NCBI RefSeq assembly: GCF_029952525.1 | Contig: NZ_JASAOF010000014.1 | Span: forward strand, 1 to 64,000 | Length of the DNA: 64,000 nucleotides | Reading direction: 5' to 3' | DNA from: Saccharopolyspora ipomoeae | Lineage (GTDB): Bacteria; Actinomycetota; Actinomycetes; Mycobacteriales; Pseudonocardiaceae | Shown: positions 55,216-64,000 of the stretch, one piece after another | How positions within the stretch are numbered: position 1 is the stretch's first letter | How the letters are laid out: every line of letters begins with the position of its first letter | Translations under genes and position numbers: made by a program | Notes under the pieces: model-generated | Seen by the model: the letters and a program-made list of their open reading frames with translations, nothing else | What the model was told of the DNA's origin: nothing | Databases searched by the model: none

Positions 55216-55971
55216 ATGACCGCAGCCCCCTCGGACTCCCCGATGATCCGGATGTCCGCGGTCGACAAGTTCTTCGGCTCACTGCACGTGCTGCGGTCGA
55301 TCGATCTCGAAGTGCCCCGCGGACAGGTCGTCGTCGTGCTGGGTCCCTCCGGCTCCGGCAAGTCGACGCTGTGCCGGGCCATCAACCGGCTGGAGCCGAT
55401 CGACTCCGGATCGATCGAGATCGACGGCGTGCCGCTGCCCGCCGAAGGACGTGCCCTGGCCGAACTGCGCGCCGACGTCGGCATGGTCTTCCAGCAGTTC
55501 AACCTCTTCGCGCACAAGACGATCCTGGAGAACGTCACGCTCGGACCGATCAAGGTGCGCGGGCAGGGCCGCGACGAGGCCCAGCGCGAGGCCACGAAGC
55601 TGCTGGAGCGCGTCGGCATCGCCGACCAGGCCGACAAGTACCCGGCGCAGCTCTCCGGTGGCCAGCAGCAGCGGGCGGCCATCGCCCGGGCGCTGGCGAT
55701 GAAGCCGAAGGTGATGCTCTTCGACGAGCCGACCTCCGCGCTGGACCCGGAGATGGTCAACGAGGTGCTCGACGTGATGACCGGCCTGGCCGACGAGGGC
55801 ATGACGATGGTGGTCGTCACGCACGAGATGGGTTTCGCCCGCCGCGCCGCGCACCGCGTCCTGTTCATGGCCGATGGCGAGGTCGTCGAGGACGCCGAGC
55901 CCGAGAAGTTCTTCGGAGAGCCGAAGAGCGACCGGGCCAAGGACTTCCTCGGCAAGATCCTCACCCACTGA
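55216..55971 (+). CDS. gluA: Glutamate-type amino acid ABC transporter ATP-binding protein
   Basis: ATPase of 251 residues of the polar amino acid importer family (GlnQ/GluA). Walker A is GPSGSGKST (43-51), the Q-loop is VFQQFNLF, the signature is LSGGQQQR (about 146), Walker B is [11 protein letters not shown] and the switch His is in [10 protein letters not shown]. It powers the permease formed by GluC and GluD. The ATG follows GGGAGC. First gene of a four-gene operon with spacing of 36 bp to gluB. Substrate (glutamate) is inferred from similarity to the corynebacterial gluABCD order. Confidence 0.94.
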   Translation: MTAAPSDSPMIRMSAVDKFFGSLHVLRSIDLEVPRGQVVVVLGPSGSGKSTLCRAINRLEPIDSGSIEIDGVPLPAEGRALAELRADVGMVFQQFNLFAHKTILENVTLGPIKVRGQGRDEAQREATKLLERVGIADQADKYPAQLSGGQQQRAAIARALAMKPKVMLFDEPTSALDPEMVNEVLDVMTGLADEGMTMVVVTHEMGFARRAAHRVLFMADGEVVEDAEPEKFFGEPKSDRAKDFLGKILTH

Positions 55972-56007
55972 TGTTCTCCACCCACTGCACAGAGAGGCGT
56001 TAAGCAG

Positions 56008-56913
56008 ATGCGAGGCAAGAGGTTTCGTCTGGTCACGGTGCTGACGGCATCGCTGGCCCTGGCGCTGTCCGCCTGCGGCGGGGGCGGCGAGAACCAGCTG
56101 GCCGGCGGCGGTGGCGCCCCGGAGATCCCGGTCGACCAGAACGCGCAGTTCGAACCCGGCACCACGATGGCCAACCTCAAGCAGGCGGGCACCATCCGGA
56201 TCGGCACCAAGATCGACCAGCCGCTGTTCGGCCTGAACGATCTGGAGGGCAAGCCGCAGGGCTTCGACGTCGAGATGGCCAAGCTGGTCGCGGCGAAGCT
56301 GGGCATCCCGGCCGACAAGATCCAGTGGGTCGAGGCGCCGAGCAAGACCCGCGAGGAGATCATCGAGCAGGGCCGCGTCGACATGGTGGTGGCCACCTAC
56401 ACCATCAACGACTCGCGCAAGCAGCGGATCAGCTTCGCCGGGCCGTACTACACCGCCGGTCAGGACATCATGGTCAAGTCCGACGACTCCCGGATCACCG
56501 GTCCGGAGACGCTGCGGCCCACCGGGGCCAAGGTCTGCTCGGTGACGGGTTCGACCCCGGCCGAGAAGATCAAGGAGTACGTCGACCCGCAGAACCTGGT
56601 GCTCTTCGACGTCTACTCCAAGTGCGCCGACGCGCTGCGCACCGGCCAGGTCCAGGCCGTGACCACGGACAACGTGATCCTGATGGGACTGGTCGAGAAG
56701 AGCGGCGGCCAGTTCAAGATCCTGGAGAAGCCCTTCACCGAGGAGCCCTACGGCATCGGCATCAAGAAGGGCGACACGAAGTTCTGCGAGTTCATCGACC
56801 AGACCCTCGCACAGGCCGGCCAGGACGGCACCTACGCGAAGGCCTGGCAGGCCACGGCCGGGAAGGTGTCGCCGCAGACGCCGGCCCTGCCGCAGCCCGA
56901 TCCCTGCAGCTGA
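56008..56913 (+). CDS. gluB: Glutamate-type substrate-binding lipoprotein
   Basis: Extracytoplasmic binding protein of 301 residues anchored by lipid: signal peptide 1-22 with lipobox LSAC (Cys23), a glycine-rich linker, then a full SBP_bac_3 domain (about 60-290). Ligand-binding signatures are GTKIDQPLFGLNDLEGKPQG, FDVEMAKLVAAKLG, and the second-lobe TGSTPAEKIKEY. Two cysteines (GAKVCSVTG and YSKCADAL) and the C-terminal pair may form disulfides. ATG with an AGAGAGGCG ribosome-binding site. A 12-bp hairpin separates it from gluC. Confidence 0.94.
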   Translation: MRGKRFRLVTVLTASLALALSACGGGGENQLAGGGGAPEIPVDQNAQFEPGTTMANLKQAGTIRIGTKIDQPLFGLNDLEGKPQGFDVEMAKLVAAKLGIPADKIQWVEAPSKTREEIIEQGRVDMVVATYTINDSRKQRISFAGPYYTAGQDIMVKSDDSRITGPETLRPTGAKVCSVTGSTPAEKIKEYVDPQNLVLFDVYSKCADALRTGQVQAVTTDNVILMGLVEKSGGQFKILEKPFTEEPYGIGIKKGDTKFCEFIDQTLAQAGQDGTYAKAWQATAGKVSPQTPALPQPDPCS

Positions 56914-56925
56914 CCTGATCGCGGA

Positions 56926-56960
56926 ATGAGGGTGCCGCCCGATCGGGTCGGCACCCTCAT
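56926..56960 (+). terminator. Intra-operon hairpin between gluB and gluC
   Basis: Perfect 12-bp stem ATGAGGGTGCCG / CGGCACCCTCAT whose 11-nt loop contains its own CCCGATCGGG dyad, followed by CTCTTG. Position 13 bp after gluB and about 37 bp before gluC suggests a partial terminator or mRNA stabiliser giving more binding protein than permease. Confidence 0.7.
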
Positions 56961-56996
56961 CTCTTGGGCCCCATCTCTTCGGCCGGAGTGGAATCT

Positions 56997-57647
56997 GTGC
57001 AAGTCATCATCGACAACCTGCCGCTGTACCTGAGCGGCCTCGTGCGCACCCTGGAGATCTGCCTGCTGGCGGGTCTGCTCGCGCTGGTCATCGGCACCAT
57101 CGCGGCCGGTTTCCGGGTCTCCCCGCTGCCCCCGCTGCGGGCCGCCGGGACCAGCTGGGTCACCGTGCTGCGCAACTGCCCGCTGACCGTGGTGCTGTTC
57201 TTCATGGCCTTCGGGCTGCCGGAGCTGGGCATCAACGGCTCCTACTTCTGGTTCGGCACGATCGGCCTGGCGCTGTACACCTCGGCGTTCGTGTGCGAGG
57301 CGATCCGCAGCGGCATCAACGCAGTCCCGGCCGGTCAGGCCGAGGCGGCGCGGGCGGTGGGCCTGACCTTCGGCCAGTCGCTGTCGCTGGTCGTGCTGCC
57401 GCAGGCGGTGCGCACGGTGGTGCCGCCGCTCGGCAACGTGATCATCGCGATGATCAAGAACTCGGCGCTGGTCGGCGCCTTCGGCGTCGGCGGCGACCTG
57501 TTCTCGGTCGGCGACACGCTCACCTCGGCGCGCGGTCTGGCCGCGCTGCCGGTGCTGCTCGGCGTGGTGCTGTTCTACCTGGTGCTCACCATCCCGGCCG
57601 GCCTGCTGCTGGGGTACCTGGAGCGGAAGGTGGCGATCGCGCGATGA
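56997..57647 (+). CDS. gluC: Amino acid ABC transporter permease
   Basis: Inner-membrane permease of 216 residues with about five transmembrane helices and the EAA-type coupling loop EAARAVGLTFGQSLSLVVLPQAVR (about 112-135 with the GxxxGQ...LPQA hallmark of polar amino acid permeases). The GTG at 56997 (VQVIIDNLPLYL) was chosen for its GGAG at 8-nt spacing; in-frame upstream starts would run into the hairpin. The end overlaps gluD by 4 bp (ATGA). Forms the channel with GluD. Confidence 0.93.
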   Translation: MQVIIDNLPLYLSGLVRTLEICLLAGLLALVIGTIAAGFRVSPLPPLRAAGTSWVTVLRNCPLTVVLFFMAFGLPELGINGSYFWFGTIGLALYTSAFVCEAIRSGINAVPAGQAEAARAVGLTFGQSLSLVVLPQAVRTVVPPLGNVIIAMIKNSALVGAFGVGGDLFSVGDTLTSARGLAALPVLLGVVLFYLVLTIPAGLLLGYLERKVAIAR

Positions 57648-58516
57648 CCAACTCGGTTCTCTACGAGGCACCCGGCCCGCAGGCCAAGCGCCGCTCGCTG
57701 GTGGCCAGCGCCGTGGTCGGGCTGCTGCTGCTCGCGGTCGTCGGCTGGGTGCTCTACACCCTGGGCAGCCAGGGGCAGCTGACCGCCGAGAAGTGGGGTC
57801 CGCTGCTGGACCCGACCAACGGCACCTTCACCGCGCTGTGGGGCCTGCTGGGCACCGGCCTGCTGGGCACGCTCACCGCGGCCGTGCTGGCGATGGTGTT
57901 CTCGCTGGTCATCGGCACGTTGCTGGCGATCACCCGGGTCGTGAGCGCGCCCTGGTACCGCTGGCTGGTGGTCGGCGTGGTCGAGCTGCTGCGCGGCATC
58001 CCGGTCGTGATCATGGTCTTCTTCGCGTTCCGGGTGCTGCCCTCGCTCGGCCTGGACCTGTCGCCGATGTGGTTCCTGGTGATCGGCCTGACCGCGTACA
58101 ACTCGGTGATCATCGCCGAGATCGTGCGCGCCGGGATCCTGGCGCTGCCCAAGGGCCAGAGCGAAGCGGCCTACGCGATCGGTCTGCGCCGGGGCCAGGT
58201 GCTGGGCTCGGTGCTGCTGCCGCAGGCGTTCCGGGCGATGCTGCCCGCGCTGATCAGCCAGCTCGTGGTGATCGTCAAGGACACCTCGCTGGGCTTCATC
58301 GTCGCCTACGTCGACGTGGTCCGGGAGGCTCAGGTGATCATCCAGAACCTGAACAACCCGATCCAGACCTACATCGTGGTCGGCGCGATCTTCATCCTGA
58401 TCAACTACGCGCTGAGCAGGCTGGCGACCTACACCGAACGCCGCCTCAGCCAGGGCCGCAAGGGCAAGCTGGGCAAGGTCGAGGTCGCCGAGGCCGGCGA
58501 AGCGGCCCGGCTCTGA
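57644..58516 (+). CDS. gluD: Amino acid ABC transporter permease
   Basis: Second permease subunit, 290 residues: a cytoplasmic N-terminus, transmembrane helix at about 17-40, an extracytoplasmic segment, then five helices with the coupling motif AAYAIGLRRGQVLGSVLLPQA (about 180-200). The tail of about 35 residues is charged. The ATG overlaps the gluC stop, and a terminator follows at 58537. Completes the gluABCD importer. Confidence 0.93.
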   Translation: MTNSVLYEAPGPQAKRRSLVASAVVGLLLLAVVGWVLYTLGSQGQLTAEKWGPLLDPTNGTFTALWGLLGTGLLGTLTAAVLAMVFSLVIGTLLAITRVVSAPWYRWLVVGVVELLRGIPVVIMVFFAFRVLPSLGLDLSPMWFLVIGLTAYNSVIIAEIVRAGILALPKGQSEAAYAIGLRRGQVLGSVLLPQAFRAMLPALISQLVVIVKDTSLGFIVAYVDVVREAQVIIQNLNNPIQTYIVVGAIFILINYALSRLATYTERRLSQGRKGKLGKVEVAEAGEAARL

Positions 58517-58536
58517 CCGGCTCGGCCCGACGAAGC

Positions 58537-58572
58537 GGGGCGCCTCCCACATCGCGTGGGCGGCGCCCCGTT
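58537..58572. terminator. gluABCD terminator
   Basis: GGGGCGCCtCCCAC / GTGGGcGGCGCCCC stem (13 pairs with one mismatch, arms 58537-58550 and 58556-58569) with a 5-nt loop, followed by GTTCTTC. It also serves the convergent binding-protein gene. Confidence 0.9.
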
Positions 58573-58574
58573 CT

Positions 58575-59168
58575 TCACGGTCGGGCCGAGATGCCCTGGG
58601 GCGTCAGGTTCGCGTCGGCGAGGCGCTGCCAGGTGCCGTCGCCCACTCCGGCTTCGATCATGCCCCGGAGCTCCTCGGCGAGCTTGGGGTCGTCGGCCTT
58701 GATGACCAGGTTCCGCTCGGTGTCGGTGACCGCGTAGGGGATCTGGGTGAGCTGCGGGACGTCGGCGGTGCCGCCGAGCAGGACGTCGACGTTGCCCGCA
58801 CCGACCGCGTCGCGCAGCAGCGTCGGGGGCAACCGGCGGAACTGCACCTGGGTCTCCGGGTTCAGGCCCATGCGCCGGGCCAGGTCGCGCGCGATGTCGG
58901 CGTCGAAGCCCCGGTACTCGCCGGCCGGGTCCCGGGTGACGAAGGCGGGCTGATCGGCGCGCACGCCCACCATCAGCTTCTGGCGCTGCTTGATCGCCGT
59001 CAGCGTCGGCGAGCTGCCCAGCTCGACGTCGCTGCCCGCCGAGGGGTCCGGCGCGGGCGCCGGGGCCTCCGGGGCGGGCGGAGCGGGTGGTGGCGCGGCG
59101 GGTTCCGCGTGCCCGCACCCGGCCAGACCGACGGCCAGCGCCGCCACTGTGAGCAGGCGAATCCTCAC
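58575..59168 (-). CDS. Short, single-lobe solute-binding lipoprotein (SBP_bac_3-like)
   Basis: Lipoprotein of 197 residues: signal peptide with lipobox LAGC (Cys at about 18), a long Pro/Ala linker (PPPAPPAPEAPAPAPDP), then the first-lobe motifs of polar amino acid binding proteins (MVGVRADQPAFVTRDPAGEY, GFDADIARDLARRMGL, AGNVDVLLGGTADVP). It then jumps to the terminal helix-type segment ELRGMIEAGVGDGTWQRL. The roughly 90-residue second lobe is missing compared with GluB. The GTG at 59168 follows AAGGAG. It is convergent with gluD. It may be a genuine short form or a decayed gene; ligand binding is doubtful. Confidence 0.82.
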   Translation of the reverse strand: MRIRLLTVAALAVGLAGCGHAEPAAPPPAPPAPEAPAPAPDPSAGSDVELGSSPTLTAIKQRQKLMVGVRADQPAFVTRDPAGEYRGFDADIARDLARRMGLNPETQVQFRRLPPTLLRDAVGAGNVDVLLGGTADVPQLTQIPYAVTDTERNLVIKADDPKLAEELRGMIEAGVGDGTWQRLADANLTPQGISARP

Positions 59169-59255
59169 AACCACTCCTTCACCATCGGGGCGTCGACGAC
59201 CATGATCGCGCACCCGCTGTGTCCTGCGGGAACGCATTCCCACCGACTGGATCGA

Positions 59256-59285
59256 TTGTGAAATCCAGGCCACACCCGCTAGTGT
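59256..59285 (+). promoter_or_regulatory. edd-eda promoter
   Basis: TTGTGA (-35, 59256-59261), 18-nt spacer, TAGTGT (-10, 59280-59285), giving a leader of about 55 nt before the edd ATG. Confidence 0.6.
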
Positions 59286-59347
59286 GACGCGCGCCATGTG
59301 GCGCCAACGTCGTCGCCCGTTTGTCCAGCTCAACCTCGGAGGCGATC

Positions 59348-61195
59348 ATGGCGCCACTGCACCCCGTCGTGGAGCAGGTCACCCGCCGCATCGCAGAACG
59401 CAGCGCGCAGACCCGCTCCGCCTACCTCGACCGCATCAACGCCGCCGCAGCGGCGGACGGTCCCGTCCGGGGCGACCTGCCCTGCAGCAACCTCGCGCAC
59501 GGCTTCGCCGCCTGCAGCGGATCGGACCGGCTCGCGATCCGCGGCGCGCGCAAGCCCGGGGTGGCGATCGTGTCGGCCTACAACGACATGCTCTCCGCGC
59601 ACCAGCCCTACGACGAGTTCCCCGCGTGGCTGAAGGATTCCGTCCGCGAGGCCGGTGGTGTCGCGCAGTTCGCCGGTGGCGTGCCCGCCATGTGCGACGG
59701 CATCACGCAGGGCCGCACCGGCATGGAGCTGTCGCTGTTCTCCCGCGACGTGATCGCGATGGCCACCGGTGTCGCGCTGTCCCACGAGATGTTCGACGGG
59801 GCGCTGCTGCTCGGGGTCTGCGACAAGATCGTGCCGGGCCTGCTGATCGGCGCGCTGGCCTTCGGCCACCTGCCGACGCTGCTGGTGCCCGCCGGACCGA
59901 TGCCCTCGGGGCTGCCGAACCGGGAGAAGAGCCGCATCCGGCAGCTGTTCGCCGAGGGAAAGGCGACCCGGGAAGACCTGCTGGAGGCCGAATCCGCCTC
60001 CTACCACTCCCCCGGCACCTGCACGTTCTACGGCACCGCCAACTCCAACCAGCTGGTCGTCGAGGTCATGGGCCTGCACCTGCCCGGATCCAGCTTCGTG
60101 CCGCCGAGCACCCCGCTGCGCAAGGCGCTGACCGAGGAAGCCGGGCGGCAGGTCGTGCGGCTCGGCGAGGCCGAGCAGCGCACCCCGATCGGCGAGGTGC
60201 TCGACGAGAAGGCGATCGTCAACGGCGTCGTCGCGCTGCTGGCCACCGGCGGCTCGACCAACCACACGCTGCACCTGCCGGCCATCGCCGCAGCAGCGGG
60301 CATCGAGCTGACCTGGGACGACTTCTCCGACCTGTCGGCGGTCGTGCCGTCGCTGGGCAAGGTGTACCCGAACGGTTCGGCCGACATCAACCACTTCGCG
60401 GCGGCCGGGGGCGTGCAGACGCTCATCGGTGAACTGCTCGACGCAGGTCTGCTGCACGCCGACGTCCGCACCGTCGCCGGTCCCGGGCTGGACCGCTACC
60501 GGCAGCAGCCGTTCCTCGACGACGGTGAGCTGGTGTGGCGGGACGCGCCCGCGAAGAGCCTCGACATCGATGTGCTGCGCGGCGTCGACGACCCGTTCGC
60601 GCCGGACGGCGGGCTGCGGGTGCTGGAGGGGAACCTCGGGCGCGCGGTGATCAAGGTGTCGGCGGTGGCCGCCGAGCACCGCACCGTGACCGCGCCGGCG
60701 CGGGTCTTCGACGACCAGCACGCGTTCAGCGCCGCCTTCTCCGCCGGGGAGATCGACCACGACGTCGTCGTGGTCATCCGCAACCAGGGTCCGCAGGCCA
60801 ACGGCATGCCCGAGCTGCACGGGCTCACCCCGGCGCTGGGCGTGCTGATGGATCGCGGGCACCAGGTCGCGCTGGTCACCGACGGCCGCATGTCGGGCGC
60901 GTCCGGCAAGATCCCGGCCGCCATCCAGCTCACCCCGGAAGCCACCGCGGGCGGGCCGCTGGCGCGCGTCCAGGACGGCGACGTTCTCCGGCTCGACGCC
61001 GATCGCGGCACCCTCGAAGCGCTGGTGCCCGCCGACGAGCTCGCCGCGCGGCAGCCCGCCGCAGGCGCGAACCCGGCTCCGTTCGGCACCGGGCGCGAGC
61101 TGTTCACCGCGTTCCGCCAGGCCGTCGGCCGCGCCGACCAGGGCGCGAGCGTGTTCGGGCAGGCGCAGCCGCGAACCGACCAGGTGCGAGCATGA
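59348..61195 (+). CDS. edd: Phosphogluconate dehydratase
   Basis: Enzyme of 615 residues converting 6-phosphogluconate to 2-keto-3-deoxy-6-phosphogluconate in the Entner-Doudoroff pathway. It belongs to the IlvD/Edd family with a labile Fe-S cluster; cluster cysteines are C116 (AMCDGITQG), C158 (GVCDKIVPG) and C225 (PGTCTFYG). Motifs specific to Edd are [11 protein letters not shown] (78-88) and GGSTNHTLH. The ATG at 59348 follows GGAGGCG. The stop overlaps eda by 4 bp, so the pathway's two specific enzymes are coupled. Confidence 0.96.
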   Translation: MAPLHPVVEQVTRRIAERSAQTRSAYLDRINAAAAADGPVRGDLPCSNLAHGFAACSGSDRLAIRGARKPGVAIVSAYNDMLSAHQPYDEFPAWLKDSVREAGGVAQFAGGVPAMCDGITQGRTGMELSLFSRDVIAMATGVALSHEMFDGALLLGVCDKIVPGLLIGALAFGHLPTLLVPAGPMPSGLPNREKSRIRQLFAEGKATREDLLEAESASYHSPGTCTFYGTANSNQLVVEVMGLHLPGSSFVPPSTPLRKALTEEAGRQVVRLGEAEQRTPIGEVLDEKAIVNGVVALLATGGSTNHTLHLPAIAAAAGIELTWDDFSDLSAVVPSLGKVYPNGSADINHFAAAGGVQTLIGELLDAGLLHADVRTVAGPGLDRYRQQPFLDDGELVWRDAPAKSLDIDVLRGVDDPFAPDGGLRVLEGNLGRAVIKVSAVAAEHRTVTAPARVFDDQHAFSAAFSAGEIDHDVVVVIRNQGPQANGMPELHGLTPALGVLMDRGHQVALVTDGRMSGASGKIPAAIQLTPEATAGGPLARVQDGDVLRLDADRGTLEALVPADELAARQPAAGANPAPFGTGRELFTAFRQAVGRADQGASVFGQAQPRTDQVRA

Positions 61196-61860
61196 CCAGC
61201 GGCGGAACCACCGCCCTGACGCGATTGGAATCGAAGATGAACACCGCAGCCGACGTGTTCGACCTGGCTCCCGTGGTGCCGGTCGTGGCTCTCGACGACG
61301 TCGAGCACGCCGTTCCGCTGGCCGAAGCGCTGCTGCGCGGCGGGATCCGGACCATCGAGGTCACCCTGCGCACCCCGGCCGGGCTTCCGGCGATCGAGCG
61401 GATCGCGGCCGAGGTTCCCGACATGGTCGCGGGTGCGGGCACCATCACCGAGGTCGGGCAGGCCAAGCAGGCCGCCGACGCCGGTGCCCGCTACCTGGTC
61501 ACGCCCGGCACCACCGACCGGCTCCTCGACGACCTGGACGCCTCCGGCGTGCCGTACCTGGCGGGTGCGGGCACGGTCTCGGAGGCGATGCGGCTGGCCG
61601 AACGCGGGGCGAGCGCGATGAAGTTCTTCCCCGCCGAGCCCAGCGGCGGTGTGCCGTTCCTCAAGGGCATCGCCGGGCCGCTGCCGCACCTGCGGTTCTG
61701 CCCGACCGGCGGCATCAGCCCGGCGACCGCGCCGGACTACCTGGCGCTGCCCAACGTCGGCTGCGTGGGCGGCTCCTGGCTCGCGCCGAAGAACCTCCTC
61801 GCCGCGGGCGACTGGGCCAAGATCGAACAACTGGCCGCCGAAGCCGCCGCCCTCCGCTGA
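61192..61860 (+). CDS. eda: 2-dehydro-3-deoxy-phosphogluconate aldolase
   Basis: Class I aldolase of 222 residues that cleaves KDPG to pyruvate and glyceraldehyde-3-phosphate, the second Entner-Doudoroff step. The Schiff-base lysine is K144 ([15 protein letters not shown]), and catalytic E56 is in [12 protein letters not shown]. The C-terminal phosphate-binding FCPTGGIS and [10 protein letters not shown] motifs are present. Start at the overlapping ATG 61192; an ATG 15 codons later ([10 protein letters not shown]) would also give a complete enzyme. Terminator hairpin and tandem repeats follow. Confidence 0.95.
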   Translation: MTSGGTTALTRLESKMNTAADVFDLAPVVPVVALDDVEHAVPLAEALLRGGIRTIEVTLRTPAGLPAIERIAAEVPDMVAGAGTITEVGQAKQAADAGARYLVTPGTTDRLLDDLDASGVPYLAGAGTVSEAMRLAERGASAMKFFPAEPSGGVPFLKGIAGPLPHLRFCPTGGISPATAPDYLALPNVGCVGGSWLAPKNLLAAGDWAKIEQLAAEAAALR

Positions 61861-61865
61861 TCCCC

Positions 61866-61893
61866 GGGGCGCCCGTCAGCGGGCGGGCGCCCC
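61866..61893. terminator. edd-eda terminator
   Basis: Ten-bp perfect stem GGGGCGCCCG / CGGGCGCCCC with an 8-nt loop, 5 bp after the eda stop. Confidence 0.75.
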
Positions 61894-61905
61894 CACCCGA
61901 GCGGG

Positions 61906-62015
61906 AAAACCCCGTTCTCGTCCTGTCGAAAACCGCGGCACTCGTCTGTCGAGAACCCCGGTTCTCGCGGGTCGGAAGTTGCGGTTCTTGACCGGTCGAA
62001 ACCGGGGTTCTCGTC
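61906..62015. repeat. 23-bp degenerate tandem repeat array between eda and the HAD gene
   Basis: Four and a half units with the approximate consensus AAAACCCCGGTTCTCGTC-x-GGTCG: 61906-61928, 61929-61951, 61952-61974, 61975-61998 (24 bp) and a partial 61999-62015. Most units hold a dyad such as GAACC..GGTTC, and the third (with one flanking base) reads GAGAACCCCGGTTCTC, a near-perfect palindrome. The array touches the HAD gene stop codon at 62014-62016. Confidence 0.85.
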
Positions 62016-62670
62016 AGGAGGCGAGGAGGGCGAGGGCTTGGGGGATGGAGTCGACCACCGGGCGGCCGGAGGTCTCGAGCTTGGTGCGGTCCATGACTCC
62101 GGTGGTGACGAGGATGCAGTTGGCGCCGGCTCGTTCGGCGGCGTGGGCGTCGTCGAGGACGTCGCCGATGAGGACCACCTCGGCCGGGTCGAGTTCCTGG
62201 ACCTTGAGGTGGGCGCGGAGGTGCTCGTCCTTGGACCCTCCGCCGACCGCGGTGCGCAGGCCGTCCATCCGGTCGAAGAACGCGTGCAGGCCGCGGGCGG
62301 TGACCAGGTCGACCAGCTCGTCGTGGAACCACATCGACAGCAGCGATTGGGTGCCGCCGGTCGCCGCCCAGTCCCGAAGGGCGTGCGGGACGCCCTCGGC
62401 CATGCCGCAGGAATCCAGCAGTTCCCGGTAGGCCACGTGGTAGAGCTCGTCGACGCGGGCCCAGTCGTCCTCGGTGATCTCGCGCCGCAGCAGCCGCGCG
62501 TAGCAGTCGCGCAGCGGCCGGCTGTAGATCGCGCGCCACTCGTCGATGTCGATGTGCTCGCGGTCGAAGAGCGTGCAGACACTGTTCACCGCCGACACCA
62601 CGGCGTGGTTGTCGTCGAGGAGCGTTCCGTTCCAGTCCCACACGATGTGCCGGGGGCTCGACTTGGTCAT
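62014..62670 (-). CDS. HAD superfamily hydrolase (phosphatase)
   Basis: Phosphatase of 218 residues. Motif I is VWDWNGTLLDD, with the nucleophile Asp at about 11 and general acid D or N variant (DWNGT in place of DxDGT). The helical cap domain (about 25-95) is of the C1 type; motif IV is VVLIGDVLDDAHAA. The Asn in DxNGT occurs in known DWNGTL subfamilies of actinobacteria. Substrate is unknown. The ATG at 62670 has a TAGGGT 8 nt upstream, suggesting a leaderless mRNA. It converges on eda. Confidence 0.88.
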   Translation of the reverse strand: MTKSSPRHIVWDWNGTLLDDNHAVVSAVNSVCTLFDREHIDIDEWRAIYSRPLRDCYARLLRREITEDDWARVDELYHVAYRELLDSCGMAEGVPHALRDWAATGGTQSLLSMWFHDELVDLVTARGLHAFFDRMDGLRTAVGGGSKDEHLRAHLKVQELDPAEVVLIGDVLDDAHAAERAGANCILVTTGVMDRTKLETSGRPVVDSIPQALALLAS

Positions 62671-62816
62671 GACCCCGGACCCTACGACGCCCACCCGACG
62701 TTCTGGTACCCGCGTCCCACAGTCAGAGAGCTCCGGCGAAGCGCACCGGGTTCCGGGAGCGGGCCGTTCAGCTCGCGGGATTCAACCGGCTTTCACCCCA
62801 GCGACCCAGGGGCGGG

Positions 62817-63413
62817 TCAGGGCAGGTCGAGGTCCGAGTTCGCCGCGGGATCCCCGGCGTTCTCGATCTCCTCCTTGACGATCCGGTAGGCCAGACCTTC
62901 GGAGTAGCCCTTGCGGGCGAGCATTCCGACCAGGCGGCGCATCTTCGCGGTGTGCTCGACCGAGCCCATGCCGCGCAGCTTGCGCTGCACGAGCTCGCGG
63001 GCGCGCTCCGCCTCCGCATCGCCGTCCACGTTGGACAGAGCGGATTCCACCAGGTGCTCGTCGATGCCCTTGCGGCGCAGCTCGAACCCCAGCGCCTTGC
63101 GGCCCAGCCCCTGCGAGCGCTGACGCTGGTTGACCCACTCCTCGGCGAACGAGGCGTCGTCGACCAAGCCCGCGTCGACGAACTTCTGCAGCACGGCATC
63201 GGCGATCTCCTCGTCGATGTCCTTGCGCAGCAAGGCCTGCCGCAGTTCGAGACGGCTTCGCGCGCGGCTGGCCAGCAGCCGGTACACCACGTCGCGCGCT
63301 TGGGCGGCGGGGTCGTCGGGCTTGCGCTGCGGCTTGGTGTCCGCAGCGGCGTCCCGCGGTTCGGAGTCGGGGGTGCGGCGTCCGCGCCCCCGACTCCGGC
63401 CTTCGTCGTTCAT
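62817..63413 (-). CDS. recX: Regulatory protein RecX
   Basis: Protein of 198 residues that modulates RecA filaments by binding in their groove. A basic, low-complexity N-terminus (about 1-35, GRSRGRGRRTPD) precedes the three-helix RecX repeats (about 38-185) with the RLLASRARSRLELRQALL and VDDASFAEEWVNQRQRS motifs. The ATG at 63413 lies 16 bp after the recA stop codon, the usual co-transcription with recA. No SOS box is visible here because recA's promoter is outside the window. Confidence 0.95.
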   Translation of the reverse strand: MNDEGRSRGRGRRTPDSEPRDAAADTKPQRKPDDPAAQARDVVYRLLASRARSRLELRQALLRKDIDEEIADAVLQKFVDAGLVDDASFAEEWVNQRQRSQGLGRKALGFELRRKGIDEHLVESALSNVDGDAEAERARELVQRKLRGMGSVEHTAKMRRLVGMLARKGYSEGLAYRIVKEEIENAGDPAANSDLDLP

Positions 63414-63429
63414 CCGCGCCAAGGCCGGA

Positions 63430-64000
<571 letters not shown>

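Overview
This window is a stretch of ordinary, very GC-rich actinobacterial chromosome. Gene content and order point to the Pseudonocardiales, and a Saccharopolyspora-like organism is my best guess, although I could not run a search. Gene after gene follows the order of the Mycobacterium tuberculosis block Rv2693c to Rv2737c: DUF3159, OB-fold protein, DUF3710, dut, DUF3093, DUF4193, cei, suhB, ppgK, sigA, YihY, DUF3039/DUF3099, sigB, ideR, nrdR, the LysM cell-division gene, lexA, hflX, dapF, miaA, a DUF349 protein, miaB, recX and recA. No plasmid, phage, insertion sequence, CRISPR array, tRNA or rRNA gene was seen. GTG starts are common, and several genes look leaderless.

Layout. Positions 33-8,860 hold the dut/DUF3093 divergent pair, envelope protein cei, inositol phosphatase suhB, polyphosphate glucokinase ppgK and the principal sigma factor sigA. 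Positions 8,865-20,843 are more lineage-specific: a cysteine-desulfurase-like enzyme, a DEAH helicase, a YihY membrane protein, an acyltransferase, a TetR regulator, a HhH-GPD repair protein, a gene remnant, methyltransferases, an isochorismatase-type hydrolase and dtd. Positions 21,144-34,431 hold sigB behind a thiol/envelope-stress type promoter, a protein phosphatase, a class I fumarase, a lipoprotein, a hydrolase, a GNAT/acyl-CoA-synthetase protein acetyltransferase paired with a deacetylase (acuC), a mercaptopyruvate sulfurtransferase, and an ideR-galK-galE operon. Positions 34,458-40,683 hold DUF4192, a secreted CocE-type peptidase, small unknowns and the main aspartate aminotransferase.

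Positions 40,884-46,071 form a nucleotide-supply and SOS module: nrdR-nrdJ (B12-dependent ribonucleotide reductase) with two NrdR boxes, then a LysM division gene and lexA divergent around two SOS boxes. Positions 46,186-51,307 are a minus-strand operon (LigB-like protein, miaA, dapF, hflX, secreted propeller protein). It is followed by a DUF349 protein, miaB, a glutamate-type ABC importer (gluABCD), a one-lobed binding lipoprotein, the Entner-Doudoroff pair edd-eda, a HAD phosphatase, recX and the C-terminal part of recA, which runs off the right edge.

No wholly new multi-gene system was evident. The items most worth a second look are: the acetyltransferase with a degenerate synthetase active site next to its deacetylase; an unusual 74-bp nested palindrome at 10,157; two short tandem-repeat arrays (one crossing the lexA stop codon, one after eda); overlapping leaderless promoters between dut and DUF3093; two NrdR boxes about 11 helical turns apart; a single-lobe solute-binding lipoprotein; and an internally deleted gene remnant.
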